Source: Tanypteryx hageni (lineage: Eukaryota > Arthropoda > Insecta > Odonata > Petaluridae). Taken from it: 64,000 nt of DNA. The notes under the pieces were generated by a model. It worked only from the letters and a program-made list of their open reading frames with translations, did no database searches and was not told where the DNA came from. A program made the translations under genes and the position numbers. This document shows positions 11,101 through 24,111 of this stretch, piece by piece; position 1 is the first letter of the stretch; every line of letters starts with the position of its first letter. The stretch covers positions 37,282,564 through 37,346,563 of the forward strand of contig CM054117.1 of the NCBI GenBank assembly GCA_028673005.1, written 5' to 3'.

Positions 11101-12640
11101 GGCGAAAAGAAGGAAAACTACATTTCCAAAATCTCGTGCCCGACAAAAATTCTAGCTCGAAAAATCGCCTCCGTCGCGGGCGCGCATATTGCTGAAGCGG
11201 GGATTCTAACGAAGTGGCACAATTTTTAAGACCTCAAGACTCGAGTTTTACATAAACTATAAATCCAAAGCAAAGCGGAACGCTCATCCTTAATCAACTC
11301 AGTCAGCAGACACGAATTCTAACATTAACTTCAAGGTTATAATATGTTCCATTTGAATCTTTACTAATGTCCAACATGCATGCACAAGGGACTGTCTAGT
11401 AAAAAAGGTTAAAATACAACCAAACACCTTATAATTGTGCCATTTTTATTTGACAAAGGATTACTAGAAGAATTCTATAAAACTGGAATCTTGAACTGTT
11501 TCGAGAAAAAATACGAACACTGGAAATTATTCAGTTTAGAGGCAGGCAGTTCCATTCCAAAAGAGATTCAACCAACTACAACTCGCAAAAATGTCACAAA
11601 AATCTCCAAAACACCGAAAAACTAATCAAAAGAATTTCTTACCGAGTGGCGGGAGAAAATAATGGGAACCTTAAAGGATTCCAACGGTCATGTGACACGG
11701 ACACACGCAACCCTACATAACATTTCCAGGACTGAAGAGAGGATATAGCGCGCACTTATACCTGGAGAGACAAAGAACAAAACTAGAATGGAGATGAAAA
11801 TCAAGCAGTAACCCGAGATCATAAAGATAAGGAAGATGAAGGATGTAAATCGAGAGAAGTGTGGCTTGTGCTCTCAGCTAACTGAAGAACAGACAAGAAT
11901 GTAAATGGCTAGAGAGATGAAATAGGCTTGACGTCGCAAATGAAATGTAGAAAGAGGTGACGGAGGTTGCATGGAGAGAGTGAATGGTAGATGGCGGAGA
12001 AGAGAAAGAGAATGCAGTGATAAGGTAGGGTGGTTGAAGGATGACACGAAGAAGAGAGGAGAAATTGGGTTGAGGAGAGCGAGGTTATGTTATGACGCGA
12101 TGGATGGAGAGGTCGGGAGATGAAAGCCGGGCGGTAAGCTGAGGGAGATAGGAGGATAATGGCAATAACGGCGGCACCGTGAAAAGAGTTGCGCCCAGGG
12201 TATTAGAGTAGATCATGGATGTTTATATGCAGCCATATAAAGGAATAAATATATGGGCGCCCAAAAAAAATGAAAACCATGTCAATCAGGGCGTGAGTAC
12301 AATGCCTAGCACTCATATTCGAACGCTGCGTCGTCTAACCTTAGCGAATGAAAATTTAAATTATTTACAACGATGAAAGAGCAAGTCGCAATAGGATATG
12401 ATACACACCTGATCAATACAATAACGCAACTAATAGGCATTGGATAGTTATTGGAGTTATCCCAATGCTTTTTAGACAGAGCAAGTAATGATCTACATAT
12501 GACATTTATCGCTAAAATCCCCATACCCACACATCTTCATGACTATTGACGAAAGAAATCGTCCACGGCATCTCGAAAAAAAATATTAAAATAGAGTCTA
12601 GCATTATCGAGTTCCCGTTGAGTTGCCACCTTGCGAACGT
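11100..12640. other. Non-coding DNA with weak GA bias
   Basis: No recognisable gene or mobile element. The + strand is mildly purine-biased at about 11740-12180. Confidence 0.5.
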
Positions 12641-13860
12641 GGCAAACACAAGAACACTTTAATGTTGAAGAGTGTTGGATGTGGGGTTCCTCCTCCCCTC
12701 TCAACCTGATACATGACCACACACGAGGCCTCCGAAGGACACCGCATCCGGGAGAGCCTGGCTACACTCCTACAGATATCCGCGTTGTCTCCCTCGTTAT
12801 AACAGCCTGTTCCCACACCCACGCCGAGCGACCGTTACAGCCCGCAACCCACTGACACCACCGCCCCCTCCCGTCTCCCCCAACCTTTCCCCCTTCCCCC
12901 CGCTCGGCACCCCCACCGTCCTCCCAATCTTCGTTACGGAACCCCTGACAAGCTCTCCGCCACTCCCTTCACGGTCCCACCCCCGCACGCTTTATCAAGG
13001 TGTTCCATCACACGCTCTCCGGAGTGCTGTTAATGATACAGTGTCATCTTCGCCCCTCCCGCAAACCTCGCTTCCATAGCCCGACGTCGAACCTCTCTCC
13101 CCTTCCTCTCCGACCCTCTTTCTCCCCACCCACCCTATCGCTATCCCACGCCCTCCTCTCTTAAAGCCCTTACTTCATCCCAGGTTTCCTCATCTTCGGC
13201 CAACATCTTTTTCACTTTCGTCCTAGCTCCTTTCTGCTTCATCTTTTTGCTGCCATCTCTCTATTTCGACAGTTAAATTCGGCTTTACGGGCCATTTTCA
13301 AACCCTTATGAATTTAGCATCGAATCTATTGAATTTTCCAGTGCTGCTCCCATTCACTCCATTTCATCTGCGTTTCGCGTTTTCACTTCTTCCGGTATCC
13401 TTGCGAATATATACGTGATTAATAATTAACGATTATATAATGACGATTCTTTGGCCCTCGTTTAAAACTGGTCTTTTGTATCATTTCGCTTTCCTCTTTT
13501 GACATTCGTACCATTTACGCCCTAAATCGCTCAAACGGCAAAGAATCCTATCCGAATTCATTACGTATTCCACACCACTCTCCCGCATTCTTCCTTCGCG
13601 TAACATTAGCGGTCCAAAATTCTCCCTTGCATTACGCTCCCTATTTACTTCCATACATATCTCCCTTTAAACTCCTCTTACTCTTCACTCCCTTCGCTAC
13701 GCGCAAACACGCACACCCACTGACGCGCCTATCGCTAACTCCATTTCCGCGTAACATTTCCCTTCACATTCACCTCTCCTTTCTCCCCTCACCTCTCCCA
13801 TCGCCTACCAGTCCTATCCTCCCAGGAATAATTCCTCAACCCCATCCTTAGCCAATCACG
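12640..13860. repeat. Pyrimidine-rich (CT) block
   Basis: C and T dominate the + strand, most strongly at 12850-12930, 13050-13170 and 13620-13850. This is the opposite strand polarity to the blocks at 7.5-11 kb. Short open frames here are compositional. Confidence 0.65.
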
Positions 13861-15439
13861 TGGGATCGGCATTTCCTCTCTCTTCCGAGGAAAAAAAGGT
13901 TCTCTGCCGTCCTGTTTGAATTTAATTTCGCATAATTTTTTCTCCGTCTCTTTGGCTTTCCCTTAATCGCGCGGTTAATTTGCGACACGGGTATTTTTTT
14001 TATTTCGATATCAGTAGCGCACCTGACCAGCTCGCTCTGGCTGAGAAAAGGAACAAAAGGGGGATTATAAAATTTATTTCCAATGATAGATAAGTTAAAA
14101 TATTGCGGCATGAACCTCCGCGATAATTATATTCTTATATAAAAGGGATCCATGATGATGAGATAAATTCGAAAGCGCGCGTATACCCTTCGATCCAGCA
14201 CATCAAAAATTACTAGAATGGAATGAAATAACGCCGGCGATTTTCATAATATTGTAGTTTTCTCGCTGAACGTCATTGTTCATAAATATAACGCAACACT
14301 ACGTACGGATGGATAGGATGAAATAAATATTGGTTAGAAAATTAAAGCTTGATTTCCCGCAACTAAAAAACTGAACGCGTCGCAAATCGAAAGTAATTAT
14401 GGAACCATTGGCTTTGTAGCTGGGATGGATACCCCACGTACATTTCAATAAACATTTCGCAGCGCCGAAAAAAAGAAAAATAACGTTAATTCTCCAGTAA
14501 CGGAAGAAACAAGAAAAACCCGATTAATCCCGAAATCTAAACTCCACAATGAGCAATATCTACCGTGGCAGCAATCACGCAAAAAAAATCACACCAACCA
14601 AACAAGGCCCCACTCAAGCGTCCTTCTTCCCTCTCCTCCCGCTCCCCAAAAATCCACCAGACCCATCCCCTTCGAAAACACCGCGTCAAATTTTAATTAA
14701 AAGCAAACTCGCGCCAATCATTTGAACCCGAGATCCATAATCCCCTCCCATCCCCGCTCCCGGAGCAACACATTTCGCCGAAGCCCACCAGCCAAAAAAA
14801 AATCCTCCCTCTCTCATCTCCCCCCTCCTAAACCTCATCCATCCCCCTTCCCAATCCTTCTCCAATCTTCTCCACACTCTCCCATCACTCCAAGTTTGTG
14901 GTTTAATTTGGTCCGTCGCGGGATGCTGCTTCTTAAGAGCCACCGAAACTAAGGGAATTATACAAGAGGAGGAAGAGTAAGGTGAGAGAGGGGGGAGGGG
15001 AAGAGAATAGCCTATTTCCCTAACTTAAACGAATGTCTGAATGGTCCAGTCTAGCCAATTCGAAACCCAGAACTCGTCTTTATTACGCTATCAACTATTT
15101 TTCTTCGAGTAACCCTTCCCAAACTCAGTGAGGCCTGCACATTTCGAATGAGGATTCTCAAAAGCCGCGTCGAGTGATACGTGACATTTTGAATTTTATA
15201 TTTAGTGTTATATACGAAATTTAAAAATTTAAAACTGCATGTGATAACTATAGATGATGGAGGAAGCTTTTAGCTGGATGGCTGTAGATAAAACCAAAGT
15301 CAAATTATAAAGAGCAATAAAATAGCTAAGGATGAAAGTTCTCTCAGAAAACATAACCTCATTCCATATAAAAAGAATGGAATTTCTGACTAATCAACCT
15401 CTTGGATTATTATAGCCATTACTCCTTCCACACCAAACA
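13860..15439. other. AT-rich DNA with a CT-rich patch
   Basis: Mostly unique-looking AT-rich sequence. A pyrimidine-rich patch covers about 14590-14880, followed by a short GA-rich patch at about 14965-15006. Nothing recognised. Confidence 0.5.
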
Positions 15440-15676
15440 CACATAAGAGAGGAGAGAAACCCGGTGCAAGCATTAACCTACTCTTTACGAAGAGCAATAA
15501 GGGGAAGAAATGCATAACGTCCCTTCCGAAGAACGGAGCGCTGACTTGCGCGGTCTTCTCAAATCACATAAGTAGGGGACGGGACGATCCCAGGTGGAAA
15601 AATTTGACCTCCGCCGGATTCGAACCTGGGACCGCTACGTGGAAGGCCAACGCTCTAACCACTCCGCCACCGCCAC
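15440..15676 (-). mobile_element. tRNA-derived SINE-like element, tRNA head at 15603-15676
   Basis: On the minus strand the head contains a good RNA polymerase III A box, TGGCGGAGTGG (complement of 15659-15669), and a perfect B box, GGTTCGAATCC (complement of 15616-15626), at tRNA-like spacing with a plausible anticodon region between them. The T-stem pairs poorly and the head runs on into a non-tRNA body, so it is read as a SINE or tRNA pseudogene, not a working tRNA. The tail boundary (about 15440) is uncertain and no target-site duplication was found. Confidence 0.65.
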
Positions 15677-15679
15677 CCC

Positions 15680-16720
15680 AAATACCTAAACTGTTCTAAA
15701 GATAATACCAATCGTATTTTTACAAAACAACGAAATCCCGTCAAGGGCAACGACATTCGCGATGTTTTCAGAACAAATTAAACCAAGTTCCGAGAAGAAA
15801 AGCTTCAACGGAGCGTTAGAATTATAATCGAACATTACTGCTTCGTAGAAGCATAATTTTCCTCCCGTATTCTCCAATAAAAATGTACATAGACCAACAT
15901 CAACAAACATCACGCCCGTACCTTCCGAGAAAGAATCTCCTAGCACTGTAAGAGAACGCGACTCTAGTTGCCTAATGCGCGCCCGCCAACCCTTCAACCC
16001 GCCTTCCTCCCTACTTTGCTAGAATCCCCAAAAATAAATCCCTGTTGCCATACCAACTGCTCCCTCGACCTCAGCGTCACTCAGACCCCCTTTTCCCGAT
16101 TCTCTCTCTCTCTCTTCCTTTCCGAGGTGCCTTTTATTCCGTGGAAAGCTTTCCTCCCGGCCTCTTTCATCAGAGCACGCGGCACCTCCTCATTCTCAAG
16201 GCTCCTACGCACCTCTTCACGCTTTCTGTCGCCCACTTGCACGTTTCATCGAACCTGAGAACCTGAACCGACTGTCTTCCATACCCAACCCTCTAAAAAA
16301 AAAACCTCTCTTCCCACTCATCTTCCACTTCCTCCCCCTTCCCCTCCCGCCGCGCCCACTCTGTCCCTCTCTCTACCTCACTCTCCCCTGCTCCACACCC
16401 CACGACCACTCACTCCCTCCCTCTGTCCTCCAGCTACACAGCCCCTCTTTTCAAAATCAGATCCTTTTAACGAGTTCGGGTAAGGGAAAAAGAGAGTGGG
16501 AGTAAAAAGGAGGGAGGATGAGGGGGTAGTAAGAGGGAAGAATGAGACGGAGGAGCGCTTAAGGGAGTGGTGCATGGGAGGAGAGAAACGTCGCAAAATT
16601 GGGAAATGAGCGAAACTGTTTGGAAGAGGGAAAACTGATGAAATTCAGTAGAGGATAGGATGAATAATAATACAAGGGGACTTATTCGTCTCTTTAAAGT
16701 CAAGAGAGAGAGAAACTAGT
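15680..16720. repeat. CT-rich block switching to GA-rich
   Basis: After about 350 bp of unremarkable sequence the + strand is pyrimidine-rich at about 16050-16440, then becomes purine-rich at about 16480-16600. The polarity flip happens within about 50 bp. Open frames in both parts are compositional. Confidence 0.6.
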
Positions 16721-18560
16721 AGACGTTTTCCGGATTAAATCGCGTATTTACCGCCAAAGTGCTTAAAAAGAGGAATTTTTTCCCAATCATGAAGTCATTC
16801 CGGAAACTCTGATGGAGAATTTAAAAGATTAACAAATTTTCATTTTTCTGATATATATTTTTCAATTTCAAGTACTGTAAATCTATAAAAATCAAGACCA
16901 TCATTTCTTTTGTCGTTAAATACAAGCTAAACATTTTTCATTGCAGCTACAAATTCCATTGGTGTATTACGAATGCTTTTATTGAGTTTATTTTCGAAAA
17001 TCTCGTTATAAGAGATAATTAGCATGTCACCAACTTACGCGGGTATTCACGCGATTTTAAACACATGCGATGCAAACATTAGGGGATCTTTTCAGAGCAG
17101 TAATCATACATTGTCGCTTTCCGGCAAAACTCCTCTGATTTGCCAAAATTCGACTATCTGAACGGATAAAAAAATTCCCTAAGGACAAATAAAGACGTTT
17201 TTTGTACCGGAAAAAGCTGCCTAAGAACACACGAAGCGAGAATTTTAATAAGACACAGATATATAGAAACACCTCGCTTTTAATTCCCTTTATCATTTTT
17301 TAAACTTAACGGAGATATCCGATTTTCAATCCTTCCGTCCGTCACCTGAAGGAGCCTTCGAAATCTTCGGCGCTTCACCACCACCACCTTTCTTCATACT
17401 TCCACTCGGTTCTGTTAGTTGGAAAGACAATTCGGATAAAGCGAAAACTGGCGGTGACAAAAACAACTTTCCGCAGAATCTTTTCCATTGCAATGTTTAC
17501 ACTTGCGGTACGAGTTCGTATCAAAAAGAGATCGGAAAGCCACGAGGAAAAAATTCCAATTACGGAACGAGCGGCTTTAGACCGAAACACAATAACCGGA
17601 TCCTCCACCGCTGAACCCGAAAATTCCTTAAACAAAGCGTATAATGATGAACCCTTCCGATGGATAATGCAATCGCCAAACCGATCCTGCGAACAAACAA
17701 GTATTTGAAATACGGTCGAAATAATCTTTGGGAAAACTTTGCGACGCTTTTACAAATTTAAGAGAAAGTGAGGAGTCCCGTTTTAAATGAGCAAGTTTTA
17801 TGGTTCGCGATAAGTATGGCATGAAATTAACTTACACCGTGAAAATTAAAAAAAGACACGGCATTAAAATCGCGATTGTGATTCGCCAGCTGCCGAAAGG
17901 ATTATAATATGGGAAGAGCAAAGTTCTCACGCAAAGCTTTGCCAAACGACGCGGAATAATTAACGTCGTGAAATGAGCAACGGCGACGAAATAAACGCAT
18001 AAGCTTCCCTTCGGAATATCGAGGAAAACGAGAGAAAAGACAAACAACCCGAAGTCGCAAAACAACAATAAAACTAATTAAACTTCCATGACGTCCGCCA
18101 AACACTCTAGAAAGTGAATGCCATTTCGCTAATCTAAGGCCGCTAACGACCACGAGTACGCTTCCCGCGTTATTGGACACTCGCAAAATACGAAAATGCG
18201 ACATGGAGATCGTATTCGATATTTCATGATTGAATTTCTGCATCGGTGTGGACATGAAAACCGATTGATTTTTAATCTCATTAATTTATTGCGTCCATTA
18301 TCGTATAACTCCTTAGATAAATACCCTATAAGTCTCCAACTCCCTCGCCCAGCCGAACGCCCCAAAAAAACACCCGCGGGTTGAAAACATAAGGCGTACC
18401 AACGTGCACAGACACCATGGCATCCAGCCTAAAAAACGGAGCCCGGAGGCAAAAGGCTCATACCGGGAGAATGTTATGAGAGGAGGGAGGGAGATAGAGA
18501 GTATAACGAGGTATGGAATGGAAAAGCACGGGGATTTGAGGCAGTTCCAATCCACTCGTG
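16720..18560. other. AT-rich non-coding DNA, nothing recognised
   Basis: Many short overlapping open frames on both strands but none with a recognisable motif or coherent extension. No repeat identified. Confidence 0.5.
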
Positions 18561-19580
18561 AATGAGTTCAAAAGCTACCAGCCTTCCTCCTCACTCCACG
18601 AGACCCACCTCTTCCCCCTCCCTCTTTCTCTCCGCGCCCACTCCACGAATATTCCCACCCACCTCCACCACCACTCTGCCAACCTCAACCGCCCTTTCTT
18701 CGGGTCCTTCTCCGACCCCGTGGCCCCTTTCCTCTTCTGTCTTCCCATCCACAATCCCCATCGCTCCCATACCATTGCTAGGGCGCTATCCGCCTCCTCC
18801 ATTCCCAAACGCTCGCCCTCTGGGAACCTTACAAGTATTTCAATCAGGCGAAATGAACATGAGAGGGGGGCGGGATGGAAGAGAGGGGGGAGCGGATGGA
18901 AGACAGGAAAGAGGGAAGTGGATGGAGGAAGAAATGAGGATAGGAAAGCAGCATGAGGGGAAAGGGAAAACAGGAAAAGGAGACAGAGAACGTGGGAAAA
19001 CGGACTCCTGAGTGCACGAGAAGAGAAAAGGTGCAGAATCGACTCGAAATCTTTAAGACGAAACAGGAAAAGGAATCGGGGTTGAAGAGAAAACAGAACA
19101 AGTGAGCAGAGAGAGGGTTGAGTTGTGAAACCCAAGGAAAATACGGAGAAGGGAGGAATAATAGGAGACCGTTAGAGCTGATTGCATAATGGAGAGCCAT
19201 ACGACTCAGACGCGAGCAAATAGTCACGAGGAGAGATGGGTGCGAGAGGTTCATCAAAACGAAGTGGAAAAACTTTTGAAAAATAAACAAGGGAGGAATG
19301 ATGACTACGATCGGAATAGGAAGAGTGAGATTAAAGAAAACACGGAAGGATTGCTAAAAAAAGGTGATTCAGAGAGGGAGAGGTAACGGGGTGAGGAAGG
19401 AAAGAAGAACCATAGCGCAGGAAAATGAAAGAAGTGAGAGGGTTGAACGGGGACGTGGGATGTCACAAAGCTACAAAAATTGCGAAGAAAATGTGGATGC
19501 AAGACGCTCACGAGAAAGGGATCGGGGTGCGAAGAACACAAAGGAAGTGGAAGAGATAGACAGGAAGCCGAGGACGCGAC
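18560..19580. repeat. CT-rich block followed by GA-rich block
   Basis: Pyrimidine-rich + strand at about 18570-18790, then purine-rich at about 18850-19570. This explains the cluster of 130-190 codon open frames on both strands, which are not called as genes. The strand switch resembles that at 16.45 kb. Confidence 0.65.
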
Positions 19581-22082
19581 GAGCGAATAGAGGAAAAGAA
19601 AATTTCTACAATGTATTCACATGTAAAGCGCCTGAGAGAGCGCATAAAATAGACCAGATTATTAAGTAGACGAACGGTAAAAGGAAGCAACCAGAAAAAG
19701 GACTATAAAGCATAGCGAAAAAATAATGTACCTGCGGAATCTTATTAAACGAAATGCAGCTATATAAATAAAACAATGCATAGGAAACTTTATGATATGA
19801 GTATTTCCGAAGCATACCACACGTACATGCACACATTCACTACTTCCTCGCTACCTATTTAATATCGGAGGGAATCATTATTCTCCGCTTCCGATGGAAT
19901 GACGAAAAAAGAGAAAAAACAGTTAATAGCAAGCTTCTCGAGGTTATAGAGGTCATTAGGCTTTTTCCGGTGCATAAAGAGACGGATTCCGCGCAACCAT
20001 TATGAGGGGTAAAAATTACCGCAATCAATTATTAATTAAAAGGGGTTCGTCAAAAAGAATGAAATTTCAGCGAAGAGTATTCACCGAATGAGGACGCATG
20101 GATACGACGAAGAGCTGATTGATGAGGGCGTCACTCTATGAGTACCTATCGACGTAAAATTAAAATTGCAGTCAAAGAGCGCCTCTTAAAGTTGATAACT
20201 AAAACTCGATAGAAACTGCCTCAGGCTAAGTTAGGATGTGAACCGCGGTATAGAACGGATTAGATTCTGCACCGCGCCTTAGTTTCCCGCAATTATACTG
20301 CACGTATATGCTACGTACTAAAAATAAATCCGATTAAATAAGCATTTTGTAAACATAAAAATTCAATAATTAGTATGGATAATTAGTGCAGCACATACAG
20401 GAATCTCCCAAGTAATAGGCGTTATAATAAATATAAGATATAATATAACATAAAATAGAGAGACAAAGTACCTTTATATACTTTTACTAATTCAGACTCT
20501 GAATAAATCACATATTATTACATGAAAAACAATTTGAAATTAAATAAGCCATGTAAAGAAAACTTCAACTATATAAATCAAGAATATTTTAAATTTCTCA
20601 AAAATATTTGATCCCGCATTAGTTCATACATTACAGCACAAGCATCTTACGTATGATTCTAACGATCGTTGAAGATAAGACGGATAGCACGAAATTTTAA
20701 TCTTAAAATAAATCTTATCTCATGCCTTGACCTCTATTGTTTGGAATAACTCAGGGCAAAAAATTGCAGCTCTTTGAATGCCTTTCTTAATAAGAAAATA
20801 GCAAAACCTCATGAGACAAAAAAATATAATTCTTCCTCCAACCCCCTATGGAGAAAATAACGTCTTCGAATCAACGAAGAATATAAAAATTACGACTGTC
20901 GTACTATTAAGAAGGCGAGTCTTTAGCTTAGTTCCGCAAAACGACACTAGAAGGCTCTCGTCGCTCTCTCACTCATTCACCCTCTCCAGACATCTTCGCA
21001 ACAAGAAACTCCATCATTTCCCGCCCATCAAATCCAATCGCAGTCATTACATTGAGAGGAGGGGGGAGGCAATGGGATGACGAACCAAATGACGCACTCT
21101 ACGAGCAAGGGAGAAAAAGACGTTAAGAACGGGGAAACAAAAAACTGGAAAACGCTCTTCCCAACGTACCCTCGCGACTCCCAGCGGACCCGCCCACCGC
21201 ACTTCATTCGCTAGCGTTCCCCCGAAACCCCCCATCCTTTTTAAAAAACACAAGAGCATCCTTCAAATCCCGCGAGAATAAAACGATACAACGAGATGAA
21301 ATCGTGGCCCAAGGAAGAACAATAACAAATAGAAAAACAAAACCAGCGAAAATCTGCAAGGGATGAACAAAACATTCCAGCGGGGATGCATCAACCATTA
21401 ATGCAACCCCGACCGTACGTACAACCAATTGTTTATTACAAAGAAAAACACAGGCGAAGGTTTTTTTACATTTACATTCATAAGTACTGTCCGCCAACAG
21501 TTCTTGGCAGGTGGAAGGTTAGGATGCAACGAATCATTTCAATTAATTAACCGAAAAAACCTCCATAATTAAAGAAAAAAGATGTCCAACACTGGATAAT
21601 AAAACTGTTATTACCCAAAACTCTGAAACAACGCTATGTTCCTATATTCTAAAGGCATATGGCTATCACTGTCACATTTATTGCAAGCCTATCATCATAA
21701 CATAAACTTAAGTTTCCTTCAATTAAAAGATAACCAAATTTCACTTAATGTCCTCTATGGTTCATTAATTCCACGTTGCGCGGGCGTATAAGCCAGTCAT
21801 GCAAATAAGGATTGAAATATTACTAGTGCGCAATTAATCTGGTGGCTCATTTTTCTTACTTTTATTGAGCATGGAATATTGAGAAATTCAGTGGGCCACA
21901 AAAAATTACGGTAACAATGGACGACTGATTGTCTGGTTATTTTCATGGATTGTACAAAGAAAAACAATTGAACTTTTTCATGATCTTGTATATATAACAA
22001 TGGAGGAAGAATTGCGAAAAAAATTACATAGGGCGCTTTTTTCACTCGGAGTAAAGATTCGCAGATGTGATTTATTGTTCCA
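19580..22082. other. AT-rich non-coding DNA, nothing recognised
   Basis: Long unique-looking AT-rich sequence. A small purine run (GAGAGGAGGGGGGAGG) lies at about 21053-21068. No gene, RNA or TE structure recognised. Confidence 0.5.
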
Positions 22083-22532
22083 ATGTAAATATATACAAAT
22101 ATTTTAAATATATTTCAATTACTTGAGTTTTCTATAACAGGAACATTTTTACTTTCCCTTGAGAGTCTAGTTATAGAAGTCCCACTGTAAATATATACAA
22201 ATATTTTAAATATATTTCAATTACTTGAGTTTTATATAACAGGAACAATTTTTACTTTCTCTTGAGATTCGAGTTATGGAAGTTTCGCGGTAATTCGTTA
22301 TGACGCCATTAACTTCCATTAAAAGCATTAAATCACTGCAATCGTTACGTATAATATCAGATCCATTTAAAAGCATTGAGATTTCCATTGTTGAAAAGAG
22401 AAAAAATTCATACTTTTTTCCGATTAAAAGCCAATATTTACGCTAATTCGATACGTATTTGAATTCTACCTTCAAAAATTAAGAACTGCGTTCTTTCAGC
22501 TAGATAACTGCTTTGGCCCGAGTTCGTGTTCT
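22083..22532. repeat. Left arm of the large inverted repeat
   Basis: Two tandem units of about 102 bp begin at 22084 and 22186, each starting TGTAAATATATACAAATA and ending in a GAAGTCCCACTG-like or GGAAGTTTCGCGG terminus. They are followed by about 240 bp of unique arm sequence ending near CGAGTTCGTGTTC. Confidence 0.8.
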
Positions 22533-22662
22533 CCGACCCTCTTTTGTCTCACCTCCCCCTTCTCTCATTCCCTCCTCTCCCAATCCATAGCTCTCCCACT
22601 TTTTCTCCGTCTCCCTCTTTATCTCTTTCCTCCTGTACTTTTCTAATTCTATACCTCCCTTA

Positions 22663-23368
22663 GGCCCGGCGCACACTGAGACGCAGGCGACGTAGGTGAG
22701 GCAGCGCAGGACAGGGCAGGATTTTGTGTTTCCAAACTTTCAATAGGAAACCGCACATTGCAACGCAGCGCAGGACAGCACAGGCGCGGACCTGTACCGC
22801 CCTGCGTGGGTTTGTACTCGAAGCAAAGTTTCCTGCGTACGCTCGGCACGTGCAGTCGTTGGTTTTCTATCTGTTGCGCGCGGCTATCTCCTGCAATGGG
22901 TGAAGAACTGATCGAAAAGGTTAGATTTCATGGAGTTCTGTACGATACCTCACGCGAAGATTATATGAAGACGATGAAATTACGTACTTCATCAAACTGT
23001 TCTCTACTCATTCGGAAATAATTACAAAATCCATCATCCGGAAATTCCGATGTTAAGACGGATTCACCGTGTTAGCAACGTTTCTCCATGTTCTCACTTC
23101 TCCGAAACGACTTCTTTCTTTTATCTGCGCTGTATACCATAATTAATTGTTCTACTTCAAAATCAGAGTCCGATTTCTAACTGAGATCTAATAACGTGCT
23201 TCCCGCAAAAATTGAAGATATGACAAAAAAGTTGCAGAGCCACTCTCAAAGGAATCTGCTTTCTAAATGATAAAACCTGCGTCTCAATATGTGCTTCCCC
23301 TGCTTTTCCTGCCCTGCGTCACCTTCGTCCTGCTCTGCGCTGCCCTGCGTCTCAATGTGCGCCGAGCC
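22663..23368. mobile_element. Non-autonomous PIF/Harbinger-type transposon (706 bp)
   Basis: Flanked by a 3-bp duplication TTA (22660-22662 and 23369-23371), the TWA type diagnostic of PIF/Harbinger. Terminal inverted repeats are GGCCCGGCGCACACTGAGAC on the left and, reverse-complemented, GGCTCGGCGCACATTGAGAC on the right (2 differences in 20). Both ends carry repeated GCAGGGCAGGAC-like subterminal motifs, likely transposase-binding (inference). It is much more GC-rich than its surroundings. Inside is a truncated MADF-like frame, matching the MADF/Myb-like accessory protein of Harbinger elements (family knowledge). No DDE transposase remains, so it is an internal-deletion derivative. Confidence 0.85.
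22896..23021 (+). pseudogene. Truncated MADF-domain accessory protein of PIF/Harbinger element
   Basis: The ATG at 22896 opens a 41-codon frame whose first residues, MGEELIEKVRFHGVLYDTS, then REDY, match the MADF start pattern (LIExV, then xLYDxSxxxY). MADF domains bind DNA, and Harbinger transposons encode a MADF/Myb-like protein that helps import and target the transposase (family knowledge). The tryptophan-containing remainder of the domain (about 60 more residues) is absent. After the Tyr the sequence is unrelated, pointing to an internal deletion. A second frame (22970-23056, starting DDEITYFIKLF) stays open across the junction and might be a BESS-like C-terminal remnant, but that is speculative. 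The same frame is open upstream to 22758; the 22896 start is chosen because MADF homology begins there. Confidence 0.65.
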
Positions 23369-24111
23369 TTACTCTCTATGTACCTTCCACTCTATACTTC
23401 TATCTTCCTCCCCACATCCCCTCTCTCTTACTCTGTATCTCTATAGTCGTTTATATAAGCAAAACAATCCAAATTAATCTCAGTCCCATTAGGATTACGT
23501 AATTTCGCGAAAAGTCCTACGATAATTTAAGGCAATCTATGCACTCGTATATACGAGTATTACACGTATGCGGCGAGTTGTGACAACAATTGATTCTCAA
23601 AGTTTAACAATGATGAGGTCGGCAAGGCAACATCCCTTTTAAAAGCTGACATTTCCCAAAAATATGTTATTTAAATGTTTAATATAAGAGATTTCGAAAG
23701 GTAGGCAGAAAAAGATGAATATAATAAGAAACTTCGTTAATTTTCCTAAAACACTGTTTAAATTCGAAGATCGTACGTCAGATTTTTCTAATTTTAATTT
23801 CCAAAAGAATAAAAGCCTACACTTAAAAAGTCGCTTATTACGTGTTATCTTACGGGAAATGTAAATCGCCTCCCTGGAGTCGAACTCGGGTCTTTTTTCG
23901 TATTTTTACTTCGTCATTTAATTTTTATATCTGAATCAAACATTCCTGCGAAATTTCAACCTTCCACCTAATCAGGAAGTCCGTTAAAAACGCGTTAAAA
24001 AGTGCCATTGATGACGTCAGCGTTACACACAGAACTGGAAAACTATATGCAAGATATATAGTATACTAATGTTTAGTCACTTCCAGAAGAGCTACAGAAT
24101 ACGAAGAATTG

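Noticed and set aside
15603..15676. Functional tRNA gene on the minus strand
   Set aside because: A and B boxes are good but the T-stem has only three of five pairs and the sequence continues into a non-tRNA body; better read as a SINE head.
23860..23900. B-box-like GAGTTCGACTCC on the minus strand
   Set aside because: No A box at the right distance; flanking sequence is A/T-rich and not tRNA-like.
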